From Mytilus edulis (taxonomy: Eukaryota; Mollusca; Bivalvia; Mytilida; Mytilidae): a stretch of 64,000 nt of DNA. Of the stretch, positions 23,215-35,900 are shown piece by piece. Positions within the stretch are counted from its first letter, which is position 1, and the number at the start of each line of letters is the position of its first letter. Made by a program: the position numbers and the translations under genes. The notes beneath the pieces were generated by a model. The model did no database searches. It saw only the letters and a program-made list of their open reading frames with translations, and was not told where the DNA came from. The DNA is taken from NCBI RefSeq assembly GCF_963676685.1, contig NC_092351.1, positions 42,894,733-42,958,732 on the forward strand, read 5' to 3'.

Positions 23215-23400
23215 GTCAATGATTTTCTCATATAAACAGTCAGAAGATGTGGTACGATTATCAATGAGACAATATTACAACAGGGATCAACTAACAGAGA
23301 AGTTAACAATGCTAGGTCACCGTACAGCCTTTCACAATGAGCAATACCAATACCGCATTGTCAACGTATGGGAGCTATGCTCTGCTAACTGGGGATTTTT
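23215..23400 (+). repeat. Dispersed repeat R3
   Basis: Diverged R3: 'GATGTGGTACGATTATCAAT', 'GAGACAATATTACAACAGGG', 'GGTCACCGTACAGCCTTTCA', 'ATGAGCAATACCAATACCGC'. The 78-codon open frame across it is a by-product. Confidence 0.7.
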
Positions 23401-24253
23401 TTTATAATTCTTTTAAAGTTTCGATGCCATGCACAAACGAAAACCCCCGTTTTACCCTATCATAATCGTACACTGCACCGTGAGAAAAATAAGATTCATT
23501 GAGAATGATAAAAAATGTCGTAGAAAGATAATAAATGCTTTAATTTCAATATAAAAGCCATAAAGTATGTCTTTCTTTTGCAATTATTCATAAAAGAGCA
23601 GTCAAAATAACCAAAATAGACAGTACTGAAGCGTGTTGCGTGTATTATCTATTCGATAAGTATTTTTCTTATGTGTACAATACCAATCTACATCGTTAAT
23701 TGCGAGTTAATTGGATATCATCAGCACCATCAGATACTTTAATTATGTAAACACGTATGTAAACATACTAGATATTATTATTCAGAATATTACGTATATG
23801 TTATTAGCAATAATAGTTTCATTAATTTGTCATTTTGAATATATATTGTAGAAGTTAAGTTTTGATTCGACAGTTAAATCATTTAACATGAATATTACTA
23901 TTCAATTTAAAAAATAAAGCTAACTGTTTTTTTCTATAAAACATCAAGATCTTGAGAGTTGAAAAATGAGTCAATTGTCATAGAATTTTCTCTGATATCT
24001 ATATGATTTACCGAAAGTTTTGTCCGAACGAATTTAAATCGATTAATACATTTTATGCGTCCGAAGCGCTCTCTTGGATTTACCAGTTTGTTTACCTTCT
24101 TTTTACCTAAGGATCGAATGCTCAAACCTATAATTATTTGAAGGCCAGGATGCATTAATACAAAGAAACGTTAGGAGCTGTCTATATATACTAGTCTCAT
24201 TGGGACTAATGCCACATCTTCCTATATCTAGTAACCATTTTGCTCATGCATAC

Positions 24254-24471
24254 CTGTATACAGAAGGTAATCTCCTCTTTTTCTCTTTCTTCTTTTTAGG
24301 AGTGGAAGCTTCTACAGGTAGTGTTTCCTCTTCAGTAAGTACATTTTGGACATCGTCTCCCTCTTCCATTTTATTTAAAAACACGTGATCCGGACTTCCG
24401 TTTCCTGCAGTAAGAGCTTCAGAATCTTCTTGCTTTGGTTCATTTACAATGTAAACCCCTGAACGCCGCAT
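24254..24471 (-). CDS. Possible alternative first exon of otopetrin
   Basis: ATG at 24471 opens 72 codons plus two bases (AG), then the donor CAG|GTATGC. The product begins MRRSGVYIVNEPKQ, is acidic in the middle (KMEEGDD, TEEETLPVEAS) and ends in a basic cluster (KKKKEKKRRLPSVY), like a cytosolic N-terminal tail. Its phase matches otopetrin exon 2 exactly: AG plus A gives Arg, then SALIKLV. Used this way the protein would be 627 aa. No other downstream minus-strand exon with a better fit was found between here and 18444. It could instead belong to an unrelated gene; RNA is needed to decide. Confidence 0.45.
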
Positions 24472-27400
24472 CTCTTGCCGGAATTACAATTATCGCTTCT
24501 AATGGCCAGCTATTGAAACAAAAATACAAAACTCGTAAATCTCACTTTCTGATAATTAATGAAAGACAGATGAAAGGACATGGATTTACGATGGTTTTAC
24601 TTCTTCCCATATGTTCTAAGATCCGTCAAGAAAAATCTTTTGCCGTGAAACATCTGTTCTAAATATCCTTAAGAAAAATATGCAATAAAACCATCACCAG
24701 CAATTTATAAATTTTAAACATAAAGTTTTTATCAGGTTGTTTTCACACAGATCTGTTTTAGGACTTTGCGGATTACCACAACTGTCGGTAATGATGTACT
24801 GATCGACTAATAGATATCTTCAAGGATACTGATGATCAAGATGTGTATTCCTTATGAATCTGATAGATAGCAATTTTCACACGTGACTTCTTACATTACA
24901 GTAATAAGCCAAAAGTTACATAGTAAGCTTAAAATAAATTGCTTAATATTCATAAATCTTTGATAATTTATCTTAATTCTAACATTTGTCTGAATTATTA
25001 TTATTTTATAATTTCACTGATTTTGCTATTATCTTTTAGACGTTTTTTATTTTAAAATAAATAGCTATCATTTGTTTTTAAAATCTGGCACACAATCAAC
25101 TGTTTTACACTAGATTTCCGTTCAGACGAAGATAAGTATAGATCGTATATAACCACTGTTCTATTTTTTACAAGTTTTGAAGCATCTTTGAAATATTCAA
25201 ATATTGGCGAAAGCTCAACAGATTGAAAAGAATGGTTCATTTTTATACTCGTAGGACAATACTTGTTTTGCACTTAAACACTTTGTTGTTCTACATTCGG
25301 AACAACATTTTCTACAATGCATGCCAAACGCAATGAACATTACATATTTTGAAATGACCTACCGAGGACCTACTCAAAATTTTGTTGTTGCAGACATATT
25401 CTTACCAGTTAAATTTTGAATTTGAAGTTGGTATAATTCCAAAACAAAGCCACTCACCACGCTTATCTCAATTAATGGTAGAAGATATATCATTATCAGA
25501 ACTGAAATCGAAGTCATGCTATACAGAATTGCTGATTAAACACTGACCGCATCAAATGTGTAAAAACCCGTCATGGTCAAATTGTTTCCCGGTAATCTTG
25601 CAGCCATTTGTAATGTGTATATCAATTCATTTGTGTATGTGCATAATAATTATGAAAATGACCTATACTGATGCATTTTTAATTGTTTTGTATACTAGAG
25701 TCGGTAAATAAGCTAAGTCCAATCACAAAACACTTTTTAAAACAGCAATGTGAACTTTTTTTAAACTAAACTTACCGCCATTTTAAACTATTTATTATCG
25801 ATATCAGTATATATACCTGAAAAGATAAAGGTTTTGGAGTTAAGGAGATGTCTTTAAAATTAGTTGATCTTCTGGTGGTTAAGCCACTGTCTTATTAGTG
25901 AAGAGAATCTGCTTAGTAGCTGTTATGCATGACCATTGTCTTTTTTGTAAAGTCTAATTTAGAAAGTAGATTATTGACTGCGTTCCTTGTTTTAAAGCTC
26001 ATCGTCGACCCTACAAAAGATGGATTTCTATAACTTATAAGCGAATGCTTTCTAAATGAAATCCACGCCCTCCAATTATGTTTTGTATTAAAAACTCGTG
26101 TTTCAACAAACTGAACCCGATAAGCACAAGTGAGAACCTGTCATCAAAATTCATGAATGTATTGAACAAAACAGAGACGAGGATAGTAGTATAAAACAAT
26201 GACAACTTTTGCACTTTAGTTTAAAGTGAACGTTTTCAAAGATTTCCCCTGGGAACAGGTGATGATGCTCGGACACGATGGTCTACACATAACAGATTTT
26301 AACAGCCAATTATTTTTATGCTCGTTTCCTCTCACCCTAATCAGCCATTCGTAGTTTTGTCATGCAGCGAAAGATGATAATCTTCTGAAAATTTTTCATC
26401 GCTAATGATATTTTTAAAAGAAAGATATTCGAAGCGATTAACCAGCAGATGTTCATAAAGATTCCTTAAGTTTCCAAGTGACCCGCACCTGACGAGTAAA
26501 CCTTTTTTACGTGTATTTTTTCAAAAGAGTGTAAAGCTTGTGATAATCTTGCCGCATCTCACACGCTGTTTGCACCATTTGAACCGATTTATTTTACAAC
26601 CAGCTAACAGCTATTTGCTATCTCCAGATAAAACAACATGGCGCCAAAACAGCTTCGAAAATTAAAATATTGATGCAAGATGCTACATATTCAGTTTGAT
26701 ACTAATAAACAAAAGATTAACTTTTTGTAATATCGGTTGCATTGTATCAGAACCATCGCTTTACACGGTTCATGATGATAATTATATAGACATTTAAGTT
26801 AACAACATATGGTTTTATGATCAATTAAGGAGGTATGTCGCGAATTCAACACAGGGTTGGTTACATGTATTTCCCGCCTTGGCATCACATCTGTTGTGAG
26901 ATCTAAACTTTTCATCTTCAACATTTGTTTTCTCTCACATTTACAGCTTAATGATAATTTCGAATATATAAGAAGATGTAAACAAATTCAGCACCTCTGC
27001 AATTTAGCATTGCATTTAATATCATAAACGTTGACCATGCACGTATTAATCAACAATATTAGGACTAATACAGGTTTCAAACATAAACAAAACAAAAACA
27101 ATTGTGATAGTAATGGTGTATACAATGAGGGAACACCCGTTGCATGTCATTTTTGTATTTTTAGAATTCTGCTTACAAGGTTGTAACGCTAATTTAAATA
27201 TGTAAAAGTTAAAACAAAATTAAACGTAATCAAATATTTTAACACTAAAAAAATCAACTTACCCTACGATGTGCAAAGTCTTCACTAAAAATCCTATCTG
27301 TTAAATTTAATGGTTTTTCTACAACTTGATAAAACAGAGGATTCTTTGTTTACTGGTAAGGTATCAGATTGGTTCTTAAAGCTATTAACTCTTGTCTGTG

Positions 27401-27735
27401 GTGATGACTCGTATCCTGACGACTCAAAGCCAGATTTCTATTTAGATGATAGCACTTTAAACACGCTTGTAATTTATTCCAAATGATGAAAATATAGTAA
27501 TAAAATGCTATATAACTTAATCTGTATGGCACGTGGATGCTATTAATAAATTTGTTTGTTTTGATTTGCTTTAAAGAATAGCAAAGAGTAATACAATACA
27601 ATATCATTATCTATTTAATAATAGCTGTTATTTTTTAAACACCGAATAAAATCGACAATGAATATGAAGACATTATACAGTTCAAAGATACTAACCTACA
27701 GAATTATACTATTTACCGGATATGTAACAACATAA
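24472..27735. other. Intergenic, nothing recognised
   Basis: AT-rich DNA without convincing exon, RNA gene or terminal-repeat pair. Small open frames at 25052-25273 and 27350-27607 have no recognised domain or splice context. Confidence 0.4.
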
Positions 27736-27737
27736 GC

Positions 27738-27975
27738 AACATGACTGGTGCCACATGTGGAGCAGGATCTGCTAACTCTTCCGGAGCACTTGAGATCACA
27801 CCCAGTTTTTGGAGGGGGTTCGTGTTGCTTAGTCTTTGGTTTTCTATGTTGTGTCTTCTAACTATAATTTGTCTGTTTGTCTTTTTATGTTTAGCTATGG
27901 CGTTGTCAGTTTATTTTCAATCTATAAGTTTGACTCTCCCTCTGGTATATTTCGTCCCCTTTTTAGACTACAGTA
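27738..27975 (+). repeat. Dispersed repeat R1, good copy
   Basis: Runs from 'GACTGGTGCCACATGTGGAG' through 'CCCAGTTTTTGGAGGGGG' and 'TTAGCTATGGCGTTGTCAGT' to 'TGACTCTCCCTCTGGTATAT'. The 103-codon open frame here is the repeat read through, not a host gene. Confidence 0.82.
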
Positions 27976-28039
27976 AATACATATTTATTTCATATTTACT
28001 TTTGTCACGTAGGGGGAAAGACCTTAAAACACAGAGTGG

Positions 28040-28170
28040 ACATCATGGCTAGGTATACTTGTACATCCCAACAACAAAAAGACAATAAGTACAGATCTGA
28101 GAGTACTCGCAATTACCGACAGCTAGTAAAAAGCCAATAACAACTTATAAAAAAAACCATGCATCTAGAT
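28040..28170 (+). repeat. Dispersed repeat, two copies in the window
   Basis: 'AGAGTACTCGCAATTACCGA', 'CAGCTAGTAAAAAGCCAATA' and the run ending ACCATGCAT recur at 44535-44660 (GAGGACTCGCCGTTACTGCC, CAGCTAGTGCAAAGCCAATA, ACCATGCTT). Confidence 0.75.
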
Positions 28171-28229
28171 AACTTACTTACCACATTCCCGCCTATTTTT
28201 TCTACGAATGTGACGATCACCGTTTGTAC

Positions 28230-28450
28230 TTATATATATCAGCAACACGAAGGTGCCACATTTGGATTAGGATCTGCTTACCCGGAGGTCACCCGAGGTT
28301 TTTGAAGGGGTTCGTGTTGCACAGTTTTAAGATTACTTTGTTTAGTTTTATTTACTGTTGTCAGTCTTTTTTGTTCTTTTCTTTGGGCCACATGTAGATA
28401 TATTCTCTTTTTGTTTTTTGGTATCCTATGGTTGCTGTTTCATTCCATTT
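28230..28450 (+). repeat. R1 copy, 5' half
   Basis: 'CACGAAGGTGCCACATTTGG' and 'GGTTTTTGAAGGGGTTCGTG' match R1; the remainder is diverged. Confidence 0.7.
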
Positions 28451-28454
28451 ATCC

Positions 28455-28540
28455 ATACATAATCTACCTGTTTGATACATAATTTACCTGTTTGATACAT
28501 AATCTACCTGTTAGATACATAATCTACCTGTTTGATACAT
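28455..28540 (+). repeat. 20-bp minisatellite, four copies
   Basis: The unit ATACATAATCTACCTGTTTG starts at 28455, 28475, 28495 and 28515, with a partial copy at 28535. Only two substitutions separate the copies. Confidence 0.95.
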
Positions 28541-29930
28541 AAGGATCAAGCTACTATCTTTTACAAAATATTGTAGTGCATTACATGACTGATGGTATAG
28601 GAGTTTACTAAACGTTCGGTGGCAAATATTTCATGCATTTACGCGCGTCTGGCGCATATACAAAATTTAGTCATGGTATCTATGATGAGTTTATTTACAG
28701 GACACGGATACATTAACACCTACGACTATTACATTTTTCCAATAAAAATGTGTGGATTTGATTGAATGATAGACGTTCTCCACATTCCATTTGGTATGTT
28801 AGACAGCGGGAGACCTTTTTAGTTTCAATAGGTCCCCTACATAACCTTCAATGTTCTGGTGTAAAGGTCTTTAAGATTATACTTTTTCCAACACGGGCAG
28901 TGGATTGAAAATTTCCTAAATGACCGGGTGTGACTACGTATTTATACATCCTATACAGCAAAGCAGGCACCCCGTTCTCAGTAAACGCTTTGGGTTAAAA
29001 TGTATTCTTACCTGCATGGTAACACTGACAACAGGTTAAAGCGAGTTAACTCTTGTCTCATAGACGGTTTCTTACAGGAACTTATACATTTTTTTCAAGA
29101 GATTATTGATGTATAAACTGAATACATGTCAAAAGGACAATTTTGTTGATTTGTAATTTAGCGGTGGAATTCACCGTGACATCAATAACCTCTAGAAAAA
29201 AAAGTTTCCAAAGTAGTTTTGGCAACATCGGTCATTCAGTTGTAAACGAAAGTGGGAAATTTTAGCGGTTCTATGACCAACCACATTGTATTTGTATAGA
29301 TATGCAAATCATATAAGAATTATACAAACAACAAGCAGACCAAGATGCTAATCGGTCGATTCGACAAATGAACTTTGGCAAAGTCATATCGATAAAGTGT
29401 AACTGTGAGGTCAGATCTCGGCTATTCCCAACAGAGTTCATGCTGTGTCGGACGTTATTTTTTTGGTAAAAATAGGTAGACTCATATCTGTACTCAAACT
29501 TTCAATTCCGTTAACTAACTGTAACATACAGCGTATTTTTATCATGTCATTCATATCAGTTTTGAGAACGGCAACTGTAAACCAACCTTTTTTGCGAGCA
29601 ATTTGTTCTCGTGACTTTCGGGAATGAAAAAAAAAATAACTCCAAAATAAATTGTCGCGAATATGTAAAACTTGGAATTTTCCTTTTTTTATTTGAATCA
29701 AATATTTTGAGAATCGCTAAACTAAGTCGCCGCGAAATGGGATAGAAAGGGATAAAACCGAAATAAAATACCCGCGAAAAAATGTTGCTTTTAATACAGT
29801 TTTTAAATAATATTTATTACCCAAGATGTCAGTATATAGATCGAGAGTGAAGAGAAATATACCATAAGCCTAATTTGTGGAACTTGTTTTGTGATTTTTA
29901 TCTCTTTATATGTGAATATATAAGAAGTTA
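28541..29930. other. Intergenic; weak SINE-like trace only
   Basis: 28625-28690 has 'ATTTCATGCATTTACGCGCG', 'TCTGGCGCATATAC', weakly like the R4 family end. Nothing else was recognised. The 87-codon frame at 29438-29701 has an overlapping frame on the other strand. Confidence 0.4.
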
Positions 29931-29934
29931 TACA

Positions 29935-30010
29935 ATGAAGATGTGGTATGATTGCCAATGAGACAACTCTCCACAATAGACCAAAATGTGTGACATGTAA
30001 AAATTTATCT
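29935..30010 (+). repeat. R3 fragment
   Basis: 'GAAGATGTGGTATGATTGCC' and 'AATGAGACAACTCTCCACAA' are the diagnostic start of R3. Confidence 0.8.
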
Positions 30011-30599
30011 CTCTCCATATAAAGCCAAATTGTTTAATCTGCTAATCAATCCCAACAACAGTTTGTAGTAATTTGACCCAATCATCCTCTTTTCAACAAG
30101 TCATTTTAATTCAAATATTGCAAACAGTCAATAGACATCCAAACCAGAACGGGTCCAACTATCTGGTATGGAAAGTGAATGTTTTCAAATGTCTCTATAC
30201 CGTTTGTGTTTGTACTCCATAAAACACAACATTAACGTCAAATCACAAGGGGAATTCCAATTTCTTTTTTATTAAAGGAATAACCAAAAATTAAGTTCAT
30301 TATGACTAAACTTGAACCTTTAACTATGAACAATACATGTAAATTGTTTATAAAATCCTTCCTCAATCCAATGAAATCATCCGTAACGACCAGCGACCAC
30401 ATAGTACAGTTTTATTATTTGTATTTTAAATAACGCAGTTTAAAGTACTAGTATGCACTTAAAACGTTTTCAGTTCATTGGCCGATTTACTTACAACTTA
30501 AAATGAGTTCACAGGACCTTGTTTATATACTCGACAAAATCTTTGGAAACAGTTATTTGTAACCCGAAATTGCACTGAAGGCAAACTAGGTTTTATTTT

Positions 30600-30845
30600 T
30601 ATTTGTTGCTTTTACTAGAACTAGTACCAAAATGTCCAACCATAGAGTCACTATAATCTATCGAACAGTTATATGGGATTCTCGTTGTTTATTCTTTAGT
30701 TTTCTATGTTGTGTCATGACTTGTGTATTATTGTTTGTCTTTTTCATGTCTAGCCAAGGCGTTGTCAGTTTATTTTCGATTTATGAGTTTGACTGTCCCT
30801 CTGGTATCTTTCGTTCCTCTTTTATATTCTCCGTAGTATAAAGTC
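30600..30845 (+). repeat. Dispersed repeat R1
   Basis: 'TTCTTTAGTTTTCTATGTTG', 'AAGGCGTTGTCAGTTTATTT', 'TCGATTTATGAGTTTGACTG' and 'TCCCTCTGGTATCTTTCGTT' match R1. The 69-codon frame at 30632-30841 is R1 sequence. Confidence 0.82.
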
Positions 30846-31180
30846 GGTAATATGAAAATAGTTTATTGTCAATATATTGTGACAATCGTATTATAGTTTG
30901 CATTCTTTAACAATGTAAACATCAGTATGACGTTAGTAAGTTATTTGATCCGAAAGCCTATCATCCTAGAGGTAGTACGTGACAAGTGAACAAACAACTT
31001 TAAATTTTGACTGTTTTTAAAAGTAAAATAACTATGGGATAAAAAAAAAAAACGGAAAATTTTCACTGTCAAGATTTACCAATTTCATCAATTGTGCAAT
31101 ATTTCAAGTGAATATATTCAAGACCTCTTCCCAATTTATACCTTTGCAGTATGTAAACAGATGACTAAGTCGACTAAGTG

Positions 31181-31446
31181 AGGGAGCAACCATTTAACTT
31201 TAAAAGGGGAGGGGTATTTTTTTTCCTTAGCCCGATTTTTTTTTTTTGTGCAACTTTGACGCAACCAATCAGATTTTTTACTACAAAATTTAACACTATA
31301 AGGTTAAAAAAGGGGGATTTGCATTCAGAATATTATTATTTTTCATCTGCTTGACCAGAATATTTTTTTATCACCAAATTGGGGATCAGAATAATTTTTA
31401 TATTAGAAAAAAACATACCCCCTGGAAGTTAAATGGTCGTTTCCTA
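31181..31446. mobile_element. Short MITE-like element with CATTTAACTT ends
   Basis: The left GGGAGCAACCATTTAACTTT, followed by a G-rich GGGGAGGGGTAT, is mirrored at the right by ATACCCCCTGGAAGTTAAAT and GGTCGTTTCC. Length about 265 bases, no coding. A family with ends of this kind is widespread in animals, but no name is assigned here. Confidence 0.75.
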
Positions 31447-31804
31447 AAATATGAAGAAGAAAAAAATTAAACTCAAAAGGGAATTCACATAACCACTCCA
31501 AGTAACATCGTCAAGTTCACTTTGAAAATTTTATGTGAATTGTTGTCTGCAAATTTGGTGTATGTATGAAGTGTTGAGTTGAATTTCTGACTAATATATG
31601 GAGCGACTGATACTATAATGCGTCCCTTGCTGGAGTATAAAATGTAATGTATAATAAATATATTGAGTTATGATGTTGTAAATAAATATACTACCAATAC
31701 CTTGTACAATGTGGTATTAATTATTATTATTTAGTAAATTGTGATAATGTTCTGCTCTGAAGTCTTCTGTGGCCAAGTTTTCATCAAAAGCCTAACTAAA
31801 AATA

Positions 31805-31885
31805 AAAAAAAGATGTGGTATGATTGTCTATAAAACTATTCTCTGCAAGAGACCAAAAGACACAGATATTAAAAACTATTGTTCG
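31805..31885 (+). repeat. R3 fragment
   Basis: 'AAAAGATGTGGTATGATTGT' and 'AAGAGACCAAAAGACACAGA' match R3. Confidence 0.75.
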
Positions 31886-32004
31886 CCATACGCTATTCAG
31901 CAAAGAAGGAAAAAAATCAAAGCTCTTCATAAAATATAGAGAGCGTGATGCATAACCAGACAAAAGGAATTGAATTGACCACAGCTATCTGAATAAAAAA
32001 AAAA

Positions 32005-32175
32005 CTCACCACATATACCAGGATAACATTTTGTATATACGCCAGACTAGCGTTTCGTCTACTTAAGACTCATCAGTAACGCCCGAATCCCAAAAAGTTA
32101 AAAGGGGCAAATAAAGTACGAAGTTGAAGAGCATTGAGGACCAAAATTCCTAAAAGTTTTGCCAAATACAGCTAA
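32005..32175 (-). repeat. SINE-like repeat R4
   Basis: 'ACCAGGATAACATTTTGTAT', 'ACGCCAGACTAGCGTTTCGT', 'CTACTTAAGACTCATCAGTA' and 'GAGCATTGAGGACCAAAATT' match R4 in reverse (compare 62510-62660). Confidence 0.8.
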
Positions 32176-32669
32176 GGTAATCTATTCCTGAGGTAGAAAA
32201 GCCTTAGTATTTCAAAAATTCAAAAGTTTTTAGTGTAAACAGTTAATTTATAAATATAATGTAATTTACTATGACATGTTATCATTTCTATTTTGTATTT
32301 GTACATCGCATTAAGCAAAATGCTCTCATTTAAATACGGGTAAAACTATCGGATAACAGGAGTCCACGTTACCATCCCGCTTTATATCCACCCGGAAGTC
32401 TTAGATTTACGTTTACACACAGATATAAACAAATACTTAATGTCAATGAAACTTGAACCTATTTACGTGTATATATAAATGTAAACCGTTGGAAAATCCT
32501 GCCCCATTGATAGGAAATAGTCCGTTCCGTTACATTAGAGATTTTGTTAAGCCTGAAACTATTAAGGTTTTTTTTTTTGACATTTTAAAATACCTGTTGT
32601 TTACAAACGCATTCACAAACATATACACTTTCAACGTGATCAGTTCATTATAAATACACAGAAAAAAAA

Positions 32670-32901
32670 ATGGAAAAACTGTGTCCGGCAATATTTGGAA
32701 TAATTACATTAGTTTTATTATGTGCTGGAGCCTTCTCTCCCGGATGGTTTGTGGCGGACAATGCTAGCATAAGTGGAATTGCGGGCCATGATACTTCAGG
32801 CGGCGTTGAAGTCCACATGGGATTATTTTATCTAGTTGTTGTAGGGAAAGATTTTACGACAGCAATAGGATATGGAGATGTTGGTGGATTCGGCCTTTTT
32901 A
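32670..32901 (+). CDS. Membrane-protein exon 1
   Basis: Encodes residues 1-77 plus one base: MEKLCPAIFGIITLVLLCAG, then the first outside loop to GDVGGFGLF. The donor is TTA|GTATGT at 32902. Reading on through the donor gives a 90-codon frame that stops at 32942, so the splice is what makes the longer protein. Confidence 0.85.
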
Positions 32902-35900
32902 GTATGTACTTATATTCAGAGTTTAAAGTGAAATTAGTGTGAATAGCAATATTTTTATACTCATCAACAGTAAGTTCTGCCACTTAAGCAGAAAACTGGG
33001 CATCCCAATTTTTAGTAAAGTGCAATAGTTGATACATATAATGTTATATACTATAGCCAATATAACTAGAAATACCATTTTGTCATTTCCGGCTATAAAT
33101 CCAGTTTAAACAAAAACATCCCCTTCATCGCTAAATCAGAAGTTATAGTGTTAATTCCCCTTATTCGATTATTAATTTGTTATATAACAATGAACTATAA
33201 TAACGTATAATAGCTTATACAGAACACTAAGCGAATAATTCTGAATGAAGGAAAAAGATATTTTGTAAATTGTTGCTAAGGCAGTCTTTCCCTGTATTTC
33301 AAACTGTAAACACGTGCAATTCTGTAACGGTCTTGAATGTGTATACTTATTTTATATTTGTTAAAAACTAAAATATTGATGAAGTTTATATGGCAATAAA
33401 TATTTGAATCGAAATCAATTGAATTAAACAGTCTCAGTGTCAATTATAAAACAAACAGATTAAATGTAACCCTAAAATTTACTAGTGTTAACATTTATTA
33501 CCAAAATCTGACTGTAGGTTTTGGAAATTAAACTAAACAAGAGGCTGTCACAACGACAGCAAACCGGATTTATTAATATTTATTTGTGTCCTGGCAATAT
33601 CACAAGAACCATTACTGATGAATGGTGAAAGTGAAAATTGTCAACATCAAATTTAACCTCCATTTTGTCATCAGTATCAACATATAAAAATTTGAAAAGC
33701 TTAGATTGAATGGTTCATGAGTAAATGCAACAACGTGAATGGAAACGCCATTTTACAATCTTTCAAGAACCATAACTCCTGAACGGTAAAAGTCAAAATC
33801 ATCATTATTGAACTTGACCTCTATTTTGCCACCAGTAACAACATATAAAAATTTCAAAAGCTTTGGTTGAATGGTTCATGAGAAAATGCACGGAATCGAC
33901 TGGAAACACCATTTTTCAATCTTTCAAGAACCATAACTCCTGAACGGTAAAAGTCAAAATCGTCTTTATTGAACTTGACCTCTATTTTGTCATCAGTAAC
34001 AACATATTAAAATTTGGGAAGCTTTGGTAGAACAGTTCATGCGTAAATGCACGGACACGACTGGAAACTCCATTTTTCAATCTTTCAAGAACCATAACTC
34101 CTGAACGGTAAAAGTCAAAATCGTTATTATGAAACTTGACCTCCATTTTGTCATCAGTAACAACATATAAAAATTTCAAAAGCTTTGGTTGAATGGTTCA
34201 TGAGAAAATGCATGGACACGACTGGAAACACCATTTTCAATCTTTCAAGAACCATAACTCCTGAACGGTAAAAGTCAAAATCGCCATTTTTGAACTTGAC
34301 CTCTATTTTGTCATCAGTAACAACATATTAAAATTTGGGAAGCTTTAGTAGAACAGTTCATGCGTAAATGCACGGACACGACTGGAAACTTCATTTTTCA
34401 ATCTTTCAAGAACCATAACTCCTGAACGGTAAAAGTCAAAATCGCCATTATTGAACTTGACCTTCATTTAGTTGTCAGTAACAACATATTAGAATTTTAA
34501 AAGCTTTGATTGAACGGTTCATGAGTTAATGCACGGACAACATTTGATTGCCGCCCGGCCGCCCGCCCGCCCGCCCGCCCGCCCGCCCGCCCGCCCGCCC
34601 GCCCGCCGTATATTCCCAAATCAATAACCGACATTTTTGTCACAAAAATCCGGTTAATAAAAAAGACCAAGATGGTACAGCCATTTATATTTCCGTACAA
34701 AAGCAGTCATAATGTACCAATTTGATGCAATCAATGTTTCTTCGCTTAATTTGACAAAATTGAACCATTTTGGCTGCTAAAAGCGAATTATTATTTCACT
34801 ATTTTACTTTCATTATTGATTGAACAAAACAAAATCTTACTTTATATTTTTTATATATCTCGTAGCTAGTGCCCTTTAACAACGCAGTATACATGTATAC
34901 AATTGACGTAATATTATGAAACATTGAAAAATACTCATTGTATTCATTGATTATAACACCAAATCACAATCCTTTAACAATGAAAATTACATAACATTCA
35001 TTTAACATTGAAAATTAAAAGGACATTAGTCTCGTCTGATCTAGCATATGAAGTTTATACGATAAAATAAATATGCTATGGTTCTATCTAACTATCGTAC
35101 ATTATTTATTTATGTAATTGTATTGAAATATGTATAGTTATCTCTATACCTTTGTAATTTGGTTTGTGAGAATAAACATGTATATCACGGTAGGTATAGT
35201 GTCCAGCTAGGATCGTGGTTTTTCGAGTGATTTGATCGGGCTTTTTCGAGTGTGACCACTTTTTTTTTCGAGTGAATATGATAAAAAATGTAAACAAACA
35301 GACTTCTTTTCAAACAAGACGTGATATAGAAGCTCGAGTTTGATAAACAAGGTTGAACATGATATGTTAGCATTTGAAGTATAAAGATAGTATCATTCTG
35401 ACATTGCTTTTCGTTTAAAAAGTTAGATTTAGCCTTAAAATGATTTTATTCCAAAATACCGAATAAAGCCATTTTCTTATATATACCGATGCAAATGTCG
35501 ACGGAAATGCATACATGGAATCTATATTTCCTTAGACATACAGACACTTTACAAAAACTATTGTTATTGCATTGAAAACGACATTTTGAGAGTAAATTCA
35601 GTTTTTCATGTCCGGGTTTTTTCGATAGCAGTCCGGGCTTTTTCGAGTGTGTCCTTTTTTATCGAGTGATTATACACATTTCTTATAGCTAAAAATCTTG
35701 TGTGTTTACGTTTAAAAACTATAAATAAAGGCTCAAATTAAGTACATTCAAGGTACATGATGTATCAACACTTGCATTTTATCATGAAACAAGTATCGTT
35801 CATTTGTATGTATTCTTTTTTCTCACATCTTATAAATTGCATGTACAGTATATATCCGTGATGTCAACAATCTAATGTGAGTGTTCCGGACCATATAAGT

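Noticed and set aside
23934..24155. 73-codon minus-strand frame as the next exon after 24254
   Set aside because: The possible acceptor TTATAG|GTTTGAG gives no recognised protein, and a strong link exists instead to otopetrin exon 2.
27741..28052. 103-codon plus-strand frame with membrane-like residues
   Set aside because: It is the R1 repeat; the same residues (SLxLPLVxFxPxxx) appear at other R1 copies such as 30632 and 62036.
34497..34700. Open frame with Gly-Gly-Arg-Ala repeats
   Set aside because: It is a translation of the GCCC microsatellite in the pearl-like element.
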